Source of the DNA: Streptomyces sp. TLI_171
GTDB taxonomy: Bacteria; Actinomycetota; Actinomycetes; Streptomycetales; Streptomycetaceae
Direction: 5' to 3'
Assembly: GCF_003610255.1 (NCBI RefSeq)
Contig: NZ_RAPS01000001.1
Span: forward strand, 6,785,001-6,849,000
DNA: 64,000 nt
Under the pieces are notes generated by a model. It did not search any database. It saw only the letters and a program-made list of their open reading frames with translations, and was not told the DNA's origin. Positions 53,166 through 61,534 of the stretch are shown piece by piece; the first letter of the stretch is position 1; each line of letters opens with the position of its first letter. The position numbers and the translations under genes were made by a program.

Positions 53166-54122
53166 GTGACCGGCACCTCGCACCACCAGCACCCCGCCCC
53201 GGCGCAGCTCGGCCCGGCCGCGCTGGCCGCCCTGACCACCGAGGCCCGGCGGCCCGAGCACGCGGAGATCGACCTGCTGCCGACGCAGGAGATCGCCCGC
53301 CTGATGAACGCCGAGGACCGCACCGTCCCCGAGGCGGTGGCGGAGCAACTGCCCGCGATCGCCGCGGCGGTGGACGCGATCAGCGAGCGAATGGCACGCG
53401 GCGGGCGGCTGATCGAACTCGGCGCGGGCACCGCCGGACGGCTCGGCGTCCTCGACGCCAGCGAATGCCCGCCCACCTTCAACACCGCGCCCGGACAGGT
53501 CGTCGGAATGATCGCCGGCGGCCCCGCCGCGATGACCGCCGCGGTCGAGGACGCCGAGGACGACCGGGACGCCGCGGTCGCCGACCTGGCCGCGCTGCGG
53601 CTGACCGCCGCGGACACCGTGGTCGCCGTCTCCGCCTCCGGTCGCACCCCGTACGCGCTGGCGGCCGTCGAGTACGCCCGCACCGTCGGCGCGCTCACCG
53701 TCGGCCTGGCCTGCAACCCCGGCTCCGCGCTGGCGGCCGCCGCCGACCACGGCATCGAGGTCGTCACCGGGCCCGAACTGCTCTCCGGATCCACCCGTCT
53801 GAAGGCCGGCACCGCGCAGAAGCTGGTGCTCAACATGCTCTCGACGATCACCATGATCAGGCTCGGCAAGACCTACGGGAACCTGATGGTCGACGTCCGC
53901 GCCACCAACGAGAAACTGCGCGTCCGCAGCCGCCGGATCGTCGCCCTGGCCACCGACGCCGAACCCGCCGCCGTGGACGCCGCACTGGAGGCCACTGGCG
54001 GACGGGTCAAGGACGCCGTCCTGCTGCTCCTCGCCGACCTGGACGCCGCTACCGCCGCCGAGCTGCTCGACCGGCACGACGGACGCCTCCGGGACGCCCT
54101 GCGCGCGGCGATCACCGCCTGA
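53166..54122 (+). CDS. murQ: N-acetylmuramic acid 6-phosphate etherase MurQ
   Basis: MurQ cleaves the D-lactyl ether of MurNAc-6-P to give GlcNAc-6-P during cell-wall recycling. The 318-residue SIS-fold protein shows LIELGAGTAGRLGVLDASE, GMIAGGPAAMT, VVAVSASGRTPYALAA and KAGTAQKLVLNMLSTITM, diagnostic for MurQ. The GTG follows a -10-like TAGGGT (53,152-53,157) by eight bases, suggesting a leaderless message. Confidence 0.95.
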   Translation: MTGTSHHQHPAPAQLGPAALAALTTEARRPEHAEIDLLPTQEIARLMNAEDRTVPEAVAEQLPAIAAAVDAISERMARGGRLIELGAGTAGRLGVLDASECPPTFNTAPGQVVGMIAGGPAAMTAAVEDAEDDRDAAVADLAALRLTAADTVVAVSASGRTPYALAAVEYARTVGALTVGLACNPGSALAAAADHGIEVVTGPELLSGSTRLKAGTAQKLVLNMLSTITMIRLGKTYGNLMVDVRATNEKLRVRSRRIVALATDAEPAAVDAALEATGGRVKDAVLLLLADLDAATAAELLDRHDGRLRDALRAAITA

Positions 54123-54142
54123 CGCACCGTCAAGAAATTCGG

Positions 54143-56230
54143 TCAGAGCGCCTGTTCGGCCCAGATGGTCTTGCCGCGCGGCGTGTGCCGGGTGCCCCAG
54201 TTGCGGCACAGCTGCGCCACCAGCAGCAGCCCGCGGCCGCCCTCGTCGTCCGACCGGGCGCGGCGCAGGTGCGGGGCGGTGCTGCTGCCGTCGGAGACCT
54301 CGCAGATCAGCAGGTCGCCGTCCCGGATCAGCCGGAAGCCGATCGGCGGCAGCCCGTAGCGGATGGCGTTGGTGACCAGCTCGCTGACCACCAACTCGGT
54401 GGCGAAGGACGCCTCCTCCACCCCCCAGTCGGCGAGCTTCGCCGCCGCCACCTTCCGGGCCCTGGCCACCTCCGACGGGTCGTGCTGCAGCGGCCAGTCG
54501 GCGACGTCCTGCGCGTGCAGCACCCGGGTGCGGGCCAGCAGCAGGGCCACGTCGTCGGTGGAGGCGTCCGGTCCGAGGGTGGCGGCCAGCACCTGGTCGC
54601 ACAGGTCCTCCAGCGACTCGGCGGGCCCGCCGAGCGCCGAACGCAACCGGTCCAGACCCAGTTCGGGATCGCCGCGCATCTCCGAGGCCCGCAGCAGGCC
54701 GTCGGTGAACAGTGCCAGCACGCTGCCCTCCGGAACCTCCAGCTCCACGGCTTCGAAGGGGAGTCCGCCGAGGCCGAGCGGCGGCCCGGGCGGCAGTTCG
54801 GGGAACCGCACCACGCCGTCCGCGCCGAGCAGCGCCGGGCCCGGATGCCCGGCCCTGGCCAGCGTGCAGGACCGCGCCACCGGGTCGTACACCGCGTACA
54901 GGCAGCTCGCGCCGACACTGCCGCCGGCCCAGGCGGTGCCGCCCTCCGGCTGCTCGTCGAGATCCACCCGCAGCACCAGGTCGTCCAGGTGGGTGAGGAG
55001 TTCGTCCGGCGGCATGTCGATGTCGGCGAGCGTGCGGACGGCCGTCCGCAGCCGCCCCATCGCCGCCGAGGCGGCCACCCCGTGGCCGACCACGTCACCC
55101 ACCACCAGCGCCACCCGGGCGCCGGACAGCGGGATGACGTCGAACCAGTCGCCGCCCACCCCCTCCCGGCCGTTGGCCGGCAGGTAGCGGAACGCCACCT
55201 CCACCGCCGCCTGCCGGGGCGTCCGGGACGGCAGCAGCGAACGCTGCAGGGCCAGCGCGGTGTCCCGCTGCTGGGTGTACTGCCGGGCGTTGTCGACGGA
55301 CAGCGCGGCCCGGGCCGTCAGCTCGGTCGCCAGCAGCAGGTCGTCCTCGTCGAACGGCACCGGCGAACGGTGCCGCAGGAAGATCGCCACCCCGAGCGCC
55401 GTCCCGCGCGCCGTCAACGGCACCAGCAGCGCCGAGTGGATGCCGAACGTCGCCGCGGTCCGGGCCCGTTCGGGTTCCTGGCCGAGCCAGGCGCGCAGTC
55501 GGGGATTCCGGTAGTCGATGCGCACCGGCTGCCCCGAGGCCAGCACCTGCGCCATCGGCGAATCCGGGGCGATCACGTCCCCGCTGCCCGACGCCACCAC
55601 CGATTCCGGGCAGCCCGGCAGCACCGAGCTCTGCGCGACCCGGTAGAACACCAGCCCCGCGTCGCTCGCGGGAGCGCCGCCGAACACCGAGTCCAGCAGG
55701 TCGACGCCGACGAAGTCCGCGAAGCCCTCCACCGCGACGTCCGCCAACTCCTGCGCGGTGCGGTCCACTTCGAGGGTCGAGCCGATCCGCAGGCCGGCCT
55801 CGCCGAGCAGCGCCAGCCGGCGGCGGGCCCGGTCCTCCGGGCCCGCGTCGTCCAGGTCGACGCCCGGCGCCAGCACCGGCCCGGCGGCCGCCCCGGTGCT
55901 CACCGCCTGCAGGGGCTGCAGCGGCAGCGCGGAGACCACCCAGCTCGGCTCGCCGCGCGCCGTCCGCACCGGGACCACGCCCAGCTCCACCGAGACCGGG
56001 TCGTCCTCGGAACGGGACACCCGCACCATCCCGGTGAACGGCTCGTGCCGCACCACCGCCCGCAGCAGCCCGACCGGCGGATCGCCCGCCAGCAGTTCGA
56101 ACGCCCGACGCCCCAGCACCTGGCCCGTCCCGAACCCCGACAGCCGCTCGGCCGCCGCCGACCAGCCCGTCACCGCCCCGCCGCCGTCCACCGTGGCCGT
56201 CGCCGCCCGGCCCGGTACCCGTGTCGCCAT
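54143..56230 (-). CDS. PP2C/SpoIIE-type phosphatase with PAS, GAF and HATPase domains
   Basis: The 695-residue regulator has a PAS-like N-terminus (GWSAAAERLSGFGTGQVLGR) and a GAF domain (~150-320; IHSALLVPLTARGTALGVAI). A SpoIIE/PP2C phosphatase follows (GVGGDWFDVIPLSGARVALV, VGDVVGHGVAASAAMGRLRT, LFTDGLLRASEMR). A C-terminal anti-sigma-type HATPase closes the protein (VVSELVTNAIRYGLPP, DEGGRGLLLVAQLC). Such proteins act in partner-switching control of sigma factors in streptomycetes. Translation is taken from ATG at 56,230 (AAGGGG upstream). The open frame extends further upstream only into a VOC-domain remnant. Confidence 0.92.
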   Translation of the reverse strand: MATRVPGRAATATVDGGGAVTGWSAAAERLSGFGTGQVLGRRAFELLAGDPPVGLLRAVVRHEPFTGMVRVSRSEDDPVSVELGVVPVRTARGEPSWVVSALPLQPLQAVSTGAAAGPVLAPGVDLDDAGPEDRARRRLALLGEAGLRIGSTLEVDRTAQELADVAVEGFADFVGVDLLDSVFGGAPASDAGLVFYRVAQSSVLPGCPESVVASGSGDVIAPDSPMAQVLASGQPVRIDYRNPRLRAWLGQEPERARTAATFGIHSALLVPLTARGTALGVAIFLRHRSPVPFDEDDLLLATELTARAALSVDNARQYTQQRDTALALQRSLLPSRTPRQAAVEVAFRYLPANGREGVGGDWFDVIPLSGARVALVVGDVVGHGVAASAAMGRLRTAVRTLADIDMPPDELLTHLDDLVLRVDLDEQPEGGTAWAGGSVGASCLYAVYDPVARSCTLARAGHPGPALLGADGVVRFPELPPGPPLGLGGLPFEAVELEVPEGSVLALFTDGLLRASEMRGDPELGLDRLRSALGGPAESLEDLCDQVLAATLGPDASTDDVALLLARTRVLHAQDVADWPLQHDPSEVARARKVAAAKLADWGVEEASFATELVVSELVTNAIRYGLPPIGFRLIRDGDLLICEVSDGSSTAPHLRRARSDDEGGRGLLLVAQLCRNWGTRHTPRGKTIWAEQAL

Positions 56231-56344
56231 GTCCGCACATTCCCCTTCGGAGCAGCAACCCCCAGGCAATGGCACCAGGATCACCCCTCGGCGTGAGCGC
56301 CTCAAACCGCCACGCCGACAACCGGAGGCCCGGTCCGGGCCGAC

Positions 56345-56443
56345 GCCCGCATCGACGTGCGGATACTCCAGCACGTCCCGGAAGAACGCCCGGTCCGCCT
56401 CCGCGTCACGGCTGTGGACGACGACGTGTGCTCCGTTGATCAT
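56345..56443 (-). pseudogene. Remnant of a glyoxalase/VOC-domain gene
   Basis: From the ATG at 56,441-56,443 the minus strand reads MINGAHVVVHSRDAEADRAF then FRDVLEYPHVDAG, the first ~33 residues of a vicinal-oxygen-chelate protein. The metal-binding remainder is missing; the frame runs into unrelated sequence toward the PP2C gene. It looks like a truncated gene end. Nothing else was recognised between 56,231 and 56,344. Confidence 0.65.
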
Positions 56444-56480
56444 CGGGCCCCGATTCACAGGTCGATCAGCAGGCCGTCCG

Positions 56481-57075
56481 TCACAGCGTCAGCCTGCGGG
56501 TGCGCGTGCTGACGCCCGCCACCTGTCCGACGTACGTCCCCGCGCCGCAGTCCGAGGCGAAGCCGAAGTACACCGCGCCGTCGAGCAGCAGCAGGCCGGT
56601 GCGCTGCGCCAGGGTCGCCGGGTTCAACGGGACGCCCGGGCTGTTCACCGGGTCGCCCTGCACGGCCACCGGCCACCCGGCGCGCTCCGCGCCCGTCGCC
56701 GCGTCGAGCGCGTGCAGCTGGAACGTCGGGCCGTCCTTGACCTTCGACACCAGGTAGACGCTGCCGCTCGCCGGGTCGTACACCGGCGTGGACAGGACGC
56801 CCGTCCCCGGCGAGAGGCAGGCCGTGCTCGACGGGGCGGGAGCGCCGAGCGACCGCTGCCAGCGGACCTTGCCGTCCCCCGCCCCGATCCCGTACACGTG
56901 GTTGGTGTCGGTGCCGACGACCACGGTGTCGCCGGCCACCAGCGGCTGGCCGTGGACCGCGCCGTCCACCGCGGTGGACCAGCGGCGGCCGAAGTCGGCC
57001 GCCGAGACCTGCTGCGGGCCGAGACCCGGCTCGGCCCGGTCCCGGCCGGTACGCGCGTTGTCGCCCGAGACGGTC
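56481..57075 (-). pseudogene. Truncated PQQ-like beta-propeller protein gene
   Basis: The minus strand encodes propeller-blade sequence such as SGDNARTGRDRAEPGLGP, VHGQPLVAGDTVVVGTDTNH, VYGIGAGDGKVRWQRSLGAP and GVLSTPVYDPASGSVYLV. The homologous reading frame extends upstream to at least 57,075 with no usable start codon. It ends at 56,481 after only about three blades. A different frame carries the only nearby ATG codons, so a frameshift or deletion is likely. The 57,076-57,228 stretch shows no supported gene. Confidence 0.6.
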
Positions 57076-57228
57076 GGACTGTCGGCCCGCGACCCCCGGA
57101 ACGCAGATGCGTCGGAACATGTGAATCGCCTTGGGTGGTGGGGAAGATGAGGGAACGGCAGACACGCCGTCGCCCCGCCCCATTCACCCGCAGGTGACGG
57201 CGCTGGTCCGAACGGTCTTCACCGTGCG

Positions 57229-59007
57229 TCAGGCGTCCTTGAGACCGGGGAAGTCCTCCTCCCAGAACTCGCGCTCGCCGCGGCGCGGGCCCGGGCGGGC
57301 GTCGGCGTTCCCGGCGAGCGGGTGCCGCTGCTCCTCCTGGCTGCGCAGTTCGATGCGGCGGATCTTGCCGGAGATGGTCTTCGGGAGGTCGGCGAACTCC
57401 AGGCGGCGGATCCGCTTGTAGGGCGCGAGCCGCTTGCGGGTCCAGGCGAGGATGGACTCGGCGGTGTCCGCGTCCGGTTCGTGACCGGGCGTCAGGATGA
57501 CGTACGCCTTGGGCACGGAGAGCCGCAGCGGGTCGGGCGAGGGGACGACCGCGGCCTCCGCCACCGCCGGGTGCTCGATCAGGACGCTCTCCAGCTCGAA
57601 CGGCGACAGCCGGTAGTCGCTGCTCTTGAACACGTCGTCGGCCCGGCCGACGAAGGTGTAGTAGCCGTCGGCGTCGCGCTGCGCCACGTCGCCGGTGTGG
57701 TAGCGGCCGCCGGCCATGGAGTCGGCGTGCCGCTCCGGGTCGTCCTGGTAGCCCGTCATGAGGCCCAGCGGACGGCCGGCCAGCGGCAGGCACAGTTCGC
57801 CGTCGACGCCCTCGCCGGTGACCTCGTCGCCGGTGACCGGGTCGACCAGCACCACCTCGTAGCCGGGCAGCGGGCGGCCCATCGAGCCGGGCTTGACCGG
57901 CTGCCCGGGGGTGTTGCCGATCTGCGCGGTGGTCTCCGTCTGGCCGTACCCGTCGCGGAGGGCGACGCCCCAGGCCCGTTCGATCTGCTCGACGACCTCG
58001 GGGTTGAGCGGCTCGCCCGCGCCGACGAGCTCGCGCAGCGGCGGCTGCCACTGCCTCAGGTCCTCCAGCAGCAGCATCCGCCACACCGTGGGCGGTGCGC
58101 AGAACGAGGTCACCCGGTGGCGGACCAGCGCGTCCAGCAACGGCCGCGCCGAGAACCGCGGCTGGTTGACGATCAGGATCTCCGCGCCGGCGTTCCACGG
58201 GGCGAAGAAGTTGCTCCAGGCGTGCTTCGCCCAGCCCGGCGAGGACACGTTCAGGTGGACGTCGCCCGGCTGCAGGCCGATCCAGTACATCGTCGACAGG
58301 TGGCCCACCGGGTAGGAGCGATGGGTGTGCTGCACCAGCTTGGGCCGGCTCGTCGTGCCGGAGGTGAAGTAGAGCAGCAGCGGATCCTCGGCGCGGGTGG
58401 GCCCGTCCGGGGTGAAGCCGCCGGTGAAGTCGGCGGCCCGGGCGTAGTCCAGCCAGCCGGGCACGGGCGGGCCGACCGCGATCCTGGTCCACTCGCCCTC
58501 CTGCCCCGCGAAGTTGGCGGTCAGGGCGGACTCGGCGACGACGTGGCGCACCCGCCCGCGGGTCAGTCGGTCGGCCAGGTCGTCCGGGGTCAGCAGGGTG
58601 CTCGCCGGGATCACCACCGCGCCCAGCTTGACCGCCGCGAGCATCACCTCCCACAGGGCCACCTGATTGCCCAGCAGCAGCAGGACGCGGTCCCCGCGGG
58701 CCACGCCCCGAGCGCGCAGCCAGCCCGCCGTGCGGTCCGAACGCTCGCTCAGTTCGGCGAAGGTCAGCGCGGTTTCGCGCAGCAGCGTGCCGTCGGCGGC
58801 CAGGTCGACGACGCGCAGCCCGACCGCCCGGTTGTCGGCCGCCTCGACGTCGAACCAGTCCAGGGCCCAGTTGAAGTGCTCGCCCGCAGGGCGCGGGAAG
58901 GCGCGGGCGGCGTCCAGGTCGCCGCGCGCCCGCAGCAGGTGGTCCCGCGCGGCCCGAAAGTCGCGGTATGCGGCGGAGTCCCGTCGAGCGGCCGTGTCCG
59001 GTGCCAT
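57229..59007 (-). CDS. Acyl-CoA synthetase (AMP-binding, medium-chain/benzoate-like)
   Basis: This 592-residue ANL enzyme has its P-loop in LLLYFTSGTTSRPKLVQHTH, then DGYGQTETTAQIGNTPG, YHTGDVAQRDADGYYTFVGR (ATP aspartate), DDVFKSSDYRLSPFELES (hinge) and the catalytic Lys in LPKTISGKIRRIELR. It is close to acyl-CoA synthetases acting on medium-chain or aryl acids. AGGGA precedes the ATG at 59,007. It diverges from the AlkB-like pair. A catabolic role fits best; a link to the biosynthetic cluster is not shown. Confidence 0.9.
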   Translation of the reverse strand: MAPDTAARRDSAAYRDFRAARDHLLRARGDLDAARAFPRPAGEHFNWALDWFDVEAADNRAVGLRVVDLAADGTLLRETALTFAELSERSDRTAGWLRARGVARGDRVLLLLGNQVALWEVMLAAVKLGAVVIPASTLLTPDDLADRLTRGRVRHVVAESALTANFAGQEGEWTRIAVGPPVPGWLDYARAADFTGGFTPDGPTRAEDPLLLYFTSGTTSRPKLVQHTHRSYPVGHLSTMYWIGLQPGDVHLNVSSPGWAKHAWSNFFAPWNAGAEILIVNQPRFSARPLLDALVRHRVTSFCAPPTVWRMLLLEDLRQWQPPLRELVGAGEPLNPEVVEQIERAWGVALRDGYGQTETTAQIGNTPGQPVKPGSMGRPLPGYEVVLVDPVTGDEVTGEGVDGELCLPLAGRPLGLMTGYQDDPERHADSMAGGRYHTGDVAQRDADGYYTFVGRADDVFKSSDYRLSPFELESVLIEHPAVAEAAVVPSPDPLRLSVPKAYVILTPGHEPDADTAESILAWTRKRLAPYKRIRRLEFADLPKTISGKIRRIELRSQEEQRHPLAGNADARPGPRRGEREFWEEDFPGLKDA

Positions 59008-59150
59008 CTGTCCGTCCCTGCGTGTCCCACCCCGGCCGCCGCCTCGTTGCCCGGCCGCGGGCATACCGGCACGCTGCCAGCCTCCTGATCATCGGTCAAG
59101 GGCGACACCGCCCGCCGCGCCCGGGACTCCCGGCAGCCGGCCGGCACCCG

Positions 59151-59180
59151 TTGACTGCTCCCGGACCTCCGGGGTCTGAT
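59151..59180 (+). promoter_or_regulatory. Candidate promoter of the AlkB-like gene pair
   Basis: TTGACT (59,151-59,156) is followed at 18 bp by TCTGAT (59,175-59,180). It lies ~90 bp ahead of the chosen ATG at 59,269 and overlaps an upstream in-frame ATG (59,179), which argues against that earlier start. On the other strand TTGACC (59,094-59,099) may be the -35 of the acyl-CoA synthetase gene. Confidence 0.45.
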
Positions 59181-59268
59181 GTCCTTCGACGCCCGGACCG
59201 ACGGCGGCGTGCACCGGGTCCGGCCGACCGGCCGTCCGTCCGGATCCGTGAACCGCAGGGAGTGTCTG

Positions 59269-60501
59269 ATGTCCAGCACAGGGCCGGCCGAAGCCCGCAT
59301 CGAGGACGCGGGCGCCGTCCTGGTGGCACCGTCCGCCCTGCACACCGGTGACCCGCTCGGGGACTTCTTCGGGACCGCGCTCACGCCGGAGGAACTCGCC
59401 GCCGGCTCCGTCGACCTCGCGGGCAGGACCGTCTTCCTGGCCGGCGACCTGTCGCGCCTCGACGGTCGCCGACTGCGGGCCGCCGCGCGGGTGTTCGCGG
59501 TCCGGGAGCTCGCGCAGGGCCGGAGCGCCGACGGGGGCGGACCGTGGACGCCGGTCGGCCTCGGCCGGGTTCCGCGCCGCGTCCACGGCCTCGGCGTGTA
59601 CTACCCCCGGTTCTTCGAACCCGAGGCCGACCACTTCGGGCGGATCCGGGCGGAGCACGTGTTCCAGTCCCTGACGGAGTCCACCAAGCCGGGGGCGGCG
59701 CACCGCAGCGGGATCTACTTGACGCCCGTCCTGCGGGACGGCGACGACCTGCACTTCCGGCTGCTCCGGTGCTCCACCAACCTGTCCGGTCCGACCGAGA
59801 ACTTCGGGCCCACCGACACCGCCGTCGTCGAGGCCCTGAACCGCGAGGCCGCCGCCCTCTTCCGGGGCCACGCGCCGCTGAACCACGTCCTCGCCCAGAT
59901 CTACCACAACACCCCGGCCACGGATGGCCGCAAGCAGTCCAAGGCCAGGATCTCGGCCCACGCCGACAAGACCAAGGACATGCCGGCCAACGGCATCATG
60001 GCCTTCTGCACGTTCTACGACGGGCTCGACCGGTTGCAGCCGCTGACCGGGGACGCCTTCGACCACGGCGTGCGCGGCGTCAGCGGCCTCACCCGGCTCC
60101 GCTTCCGGCTCAAGGACGAACCGGCTCCCGGGCCCGAAGCAGCCGCGCTGCCGGGCCGGTTCACCGTGACGCTGCACCCCGGCTCGGTGTTCTTCATGCC
60201 GCTCTCCACCAACCGCCGCTACGCGCACGAGATCCGTCCCTCGGCGCTGGACGCCGAACTGCTCCCGACCCGCCTCGGATACGTGGTGCGGTGCTCCGGC
60301 GCCGAAGCCGTCCACGCGGACGGCCGCACCTTCCTCAAGACCGCCGACGGGCCGGTGGAGTTGGGACCGCCCACCCCGGACGGCATGGACGAACTGCGCA
60401 GGCTGTACGCGGCGGAGAACCGGACCTCGGCCGTCATCGACTACGGCGACCGGTTCCGCTTCAGCATGAACGCGGGGGACTACCGTGCCCCTCGGCCCTA
60501 G
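59269..60501 (+). CDS. AlkB-like 2-oxoglutarate/Fe(II) oxygenase-type protein 1
   Basis: I cannot name the family. The 410-residue product carries a plausible 2OG-oxygenase triad: HxD in KARISAHADKTKDM (H231, D233), the distal His in STNRRYAHEIRP (H320) and arginines in LPTRLGYVVRC suited to bind 2-oxoglutarate. The order and the NGIMAFCTFY segment resemble AlkB-type enzymes. It has a ~200-residue N-terminal part without recognisable motifs. AGGGAG precedes the ATG. It overlaps gene 2 by 17 bp; both share the TNRR-x-x-H core. Substrate unknown. Confidence 0.6.
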   Translation: MSSTGPAEARIEDAGAVLVAPSALHTGDPLGDFFGTALTPEELAAGSVDLAGRTVFLAGDLSRLDGRRLRAAARVFAVRELAQGRSADGGGPWTPVGLGRVPRRVHGLGVYYPRFFEPEADHFGRIRAEHVFQSLTESTKPGAAHRSGIYLTPVLRDGDDLHFRLLRCSTNLSGPTENFGPTDTAVVEALNREAAALFRGHAPLNHVLAQIYHNTPATDGRKQSKARISAHADKTKDMPANGIMAFCTFYDGLDRLQPLTGDAFDHGVRGVSGLTRLRFRLKDEPAPGPEAAALPGRFTVTLHPGSVFFMPLSTNRRYAHEIRPSALDAELLPTRLGYVVRCSGAEAVHADGRTFLKTADGPVELGPPTPDGMDELRRLYAAENRTSAVIDYGDRFRFSMNAGDYRAPRP

Positions 60502-61273
60502 CCTCCCGGACGGCATCGCCGCCCACCTGCTGCCCACCGAGGGCGACCTGTTCGCCGAACTGTCCGCCTCGGTCGAACTGGAGGACGTCGGGAAGGGCCG
60601 GCGGGGCGCCGTGCTGGCGCGCACCGACGAGGCGGGCGGGGTGCCGCTGGTGCGCACCACCACCCGGTACGGAAGCCCGGCCCAGCCCTTCCGGGCGGTG
60701 CACGACCGGCTGGCGCAGCGGATCCGGGAACGGGCGGCGCTCCCGGCCGGCTTCAACAACGCGCTCGTCGAGTGCTGCACGAACGCGTACACCACCATGG
60801 GCGCGCACTCCGACCAGGCGCTCGACCTGGCCGAGGAGTCGTCCATCGCCGTCTTCTCCTGCTACCGGGACCCGGCGGGCCCGCCGCGGAAGCTGAAGTT
60901 CGAGGCGAAACGGCCCGGCGGCGAGCGGTTCGAGATTCCGCTCGTGCACCACGGCGTGGTGGTGTTCTCCGTCGCGACGAACCGCCGGTTCAAGCACCGC
61001 ATCGTCCTGGAGCCACCCGTCCCGGCGGCGGACAACCAGTGGCTGGGCGTCACCTTCCGGACCTCGAAGACCCTCGTCCGGTACCGCGACGGGCAGGCGT
61101 ATCTGCCGGACGGCGGACGCCTCACCCAGGCCGACGAGGAGCAGCAGCGCGAGTTCTACCGACTGCGGCGCGCGGAGAACAACGAGACCGACTTCCGCTA
61201 CCCGGCGCTGACGTACACCGTGAGCGCGAGCGATCTGATGCCGCCCACCCCGGCCCCGGGGCCGGCGGTCTGA
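60485..61273 (+). CDS. AlkB-like 2-oxoglutarate/Fe(II) oxygenase-type protein 2
   Basis: This 262-residue protein is related to the product of the previous gene but lacks most of its N-terminal part. The triad is H108/D110 in TTMGAHSDQALDL and H171 in TNRRFKHRIVLEP, with R192 in GVTFRTSKTLV. The core matches AlkB-like 2OG oxygenases (IAVFSCYRDPAG where AlkB has its second beta-strand). The GTG at 60,485 lies inside the upstream gene. It may act with gene 1 as a heteromer or in consecutive steps. Two tRNA-like sequences begin 63 bp after its stop. Confidence 0.6.
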   Translation: MPLGPSLPDGIAAHLLPTEGDLFAELSASVELEDVGKGRRGAVLARTDEAGGVPLVRTTTRYGSPAQPFRAVHDRLAQRIRERAALPAGFNNALVECCTNAYTTMGAHSDQALDLAEESSIAVFSCYRDPAGPPRKLKFEAKRPGGERFEIPLVHHGVVVFSVATNRRFKHRIVLEPPVPAADNQWLGVTFRTSKTLVRYRDGQAYLPDGGRLTQADEEQQREFYRLRRAENNETDFRYPALTYTVSASDLMPPTPAPGPAV

Positions 61274-61292
61274 CGGCCCGGCGGGAAAGCGT

Positions 61293-61323
61293 TTGCCGAC
61301 TGCCCCGGGTGCCCCGATAGCAT
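61293..61323 (+). promoter_or_regulatory. Candidate promoter in front of the tRNA-like pair
   Basis: TTGCCG (61,293-61,298) and TAGCAT (61,318-61,323) have a 19-bp spacer. Transcription from here would start close to 61,330, a few bases before the first tRNA-like fold at 61,336. Confidence 0.4.
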
Positions 61324-61335
61324 CCGTGGCACCTA

Positions 61336-61409
61336 CCGGGCGTGGGCGCAGAGGCAGACGCGCCGCCCTCACAAGGCGGATCACGCCGGTTCGAATCCGG
61401 CCCCCGGGA
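61336..61409 (+). tRNA. tRNA-like sequence 1, anticodon CAC (Val-type), imperfect acceptor
   Basis: The 74-nt segment has a perfect T-arm (GCCGG-TTCGAAT-CCGGC, 61,385-61,401) and a perfect anticodon stem (CCGCC/GGCGG) with loop CTCACAA, giving anticodon CAC with U33 and A37-A38. T8-G9 and a D-arm-like GGCGCAGAGGCAGACGC are present, though the D-stem pairs weakly. The acceptor CCGGGCG/CCCCGGG pairs at only 5 of 7 positions. It differs strongly from standard actinomycete tRNA-Val. It may be a specialised or decayed tRNA. CCA is not encoded. Confidence 0.45.
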
Positions 61410-61423
61410 GGCTCTCCGAACGA

Positions 61424-61496
61424 CGGCCCGTGGCGCAGCGGTTGACGCGCCGCACTGCTCCTGCGGAACGCACCGGATCGACTCCGGTCGGGCCCG
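61424..61496 (+). tRNA. tRNA-like sequence 2, anticodon GCT (Ser-type) without a long variable arm
   Basis: The 73-nt segment has a perfect anticodon stem (CCGCA/TGCGG) with loop CTGCTCC (anticodon GCT, U33 present). It has a perfect T-stem (ACCGG/CCGGT) with loop ATCGACT (position 54 is A instead of T) and a three-pair D-stem around TGGCGCAGCGGTTGACGC. The acceptor CGGCCCG/CGGGCCC pairs at 6 of 7. A GCT anticodon should belong to tRNA-Ser, but the variable region is only AACGC. It lies 14 nt after the first tRNA-like element and 38 nt before the SDR start codon. Confidence 0.5.
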
Positions 61497-61534
61497 CCGT
61501 CGCTGACCCACCGCCACCTCCGGAGGAGGACCCG

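Noticed and set aside
54120-54132. Hairpin TGACG-CAC-CGTCA between murQ and the PP2C gene as a terminator
   Set aside because: Only five base pairs and overlapping the murQ stop; too weak to call.
61430-61534. Upstream in-frame extension of the zinc-ribbon SDR
   Set aside because: It would be translated through the second tRNA-like sequence; the strong GGAGGAGGA before the ATG at 61,535 is the better start.
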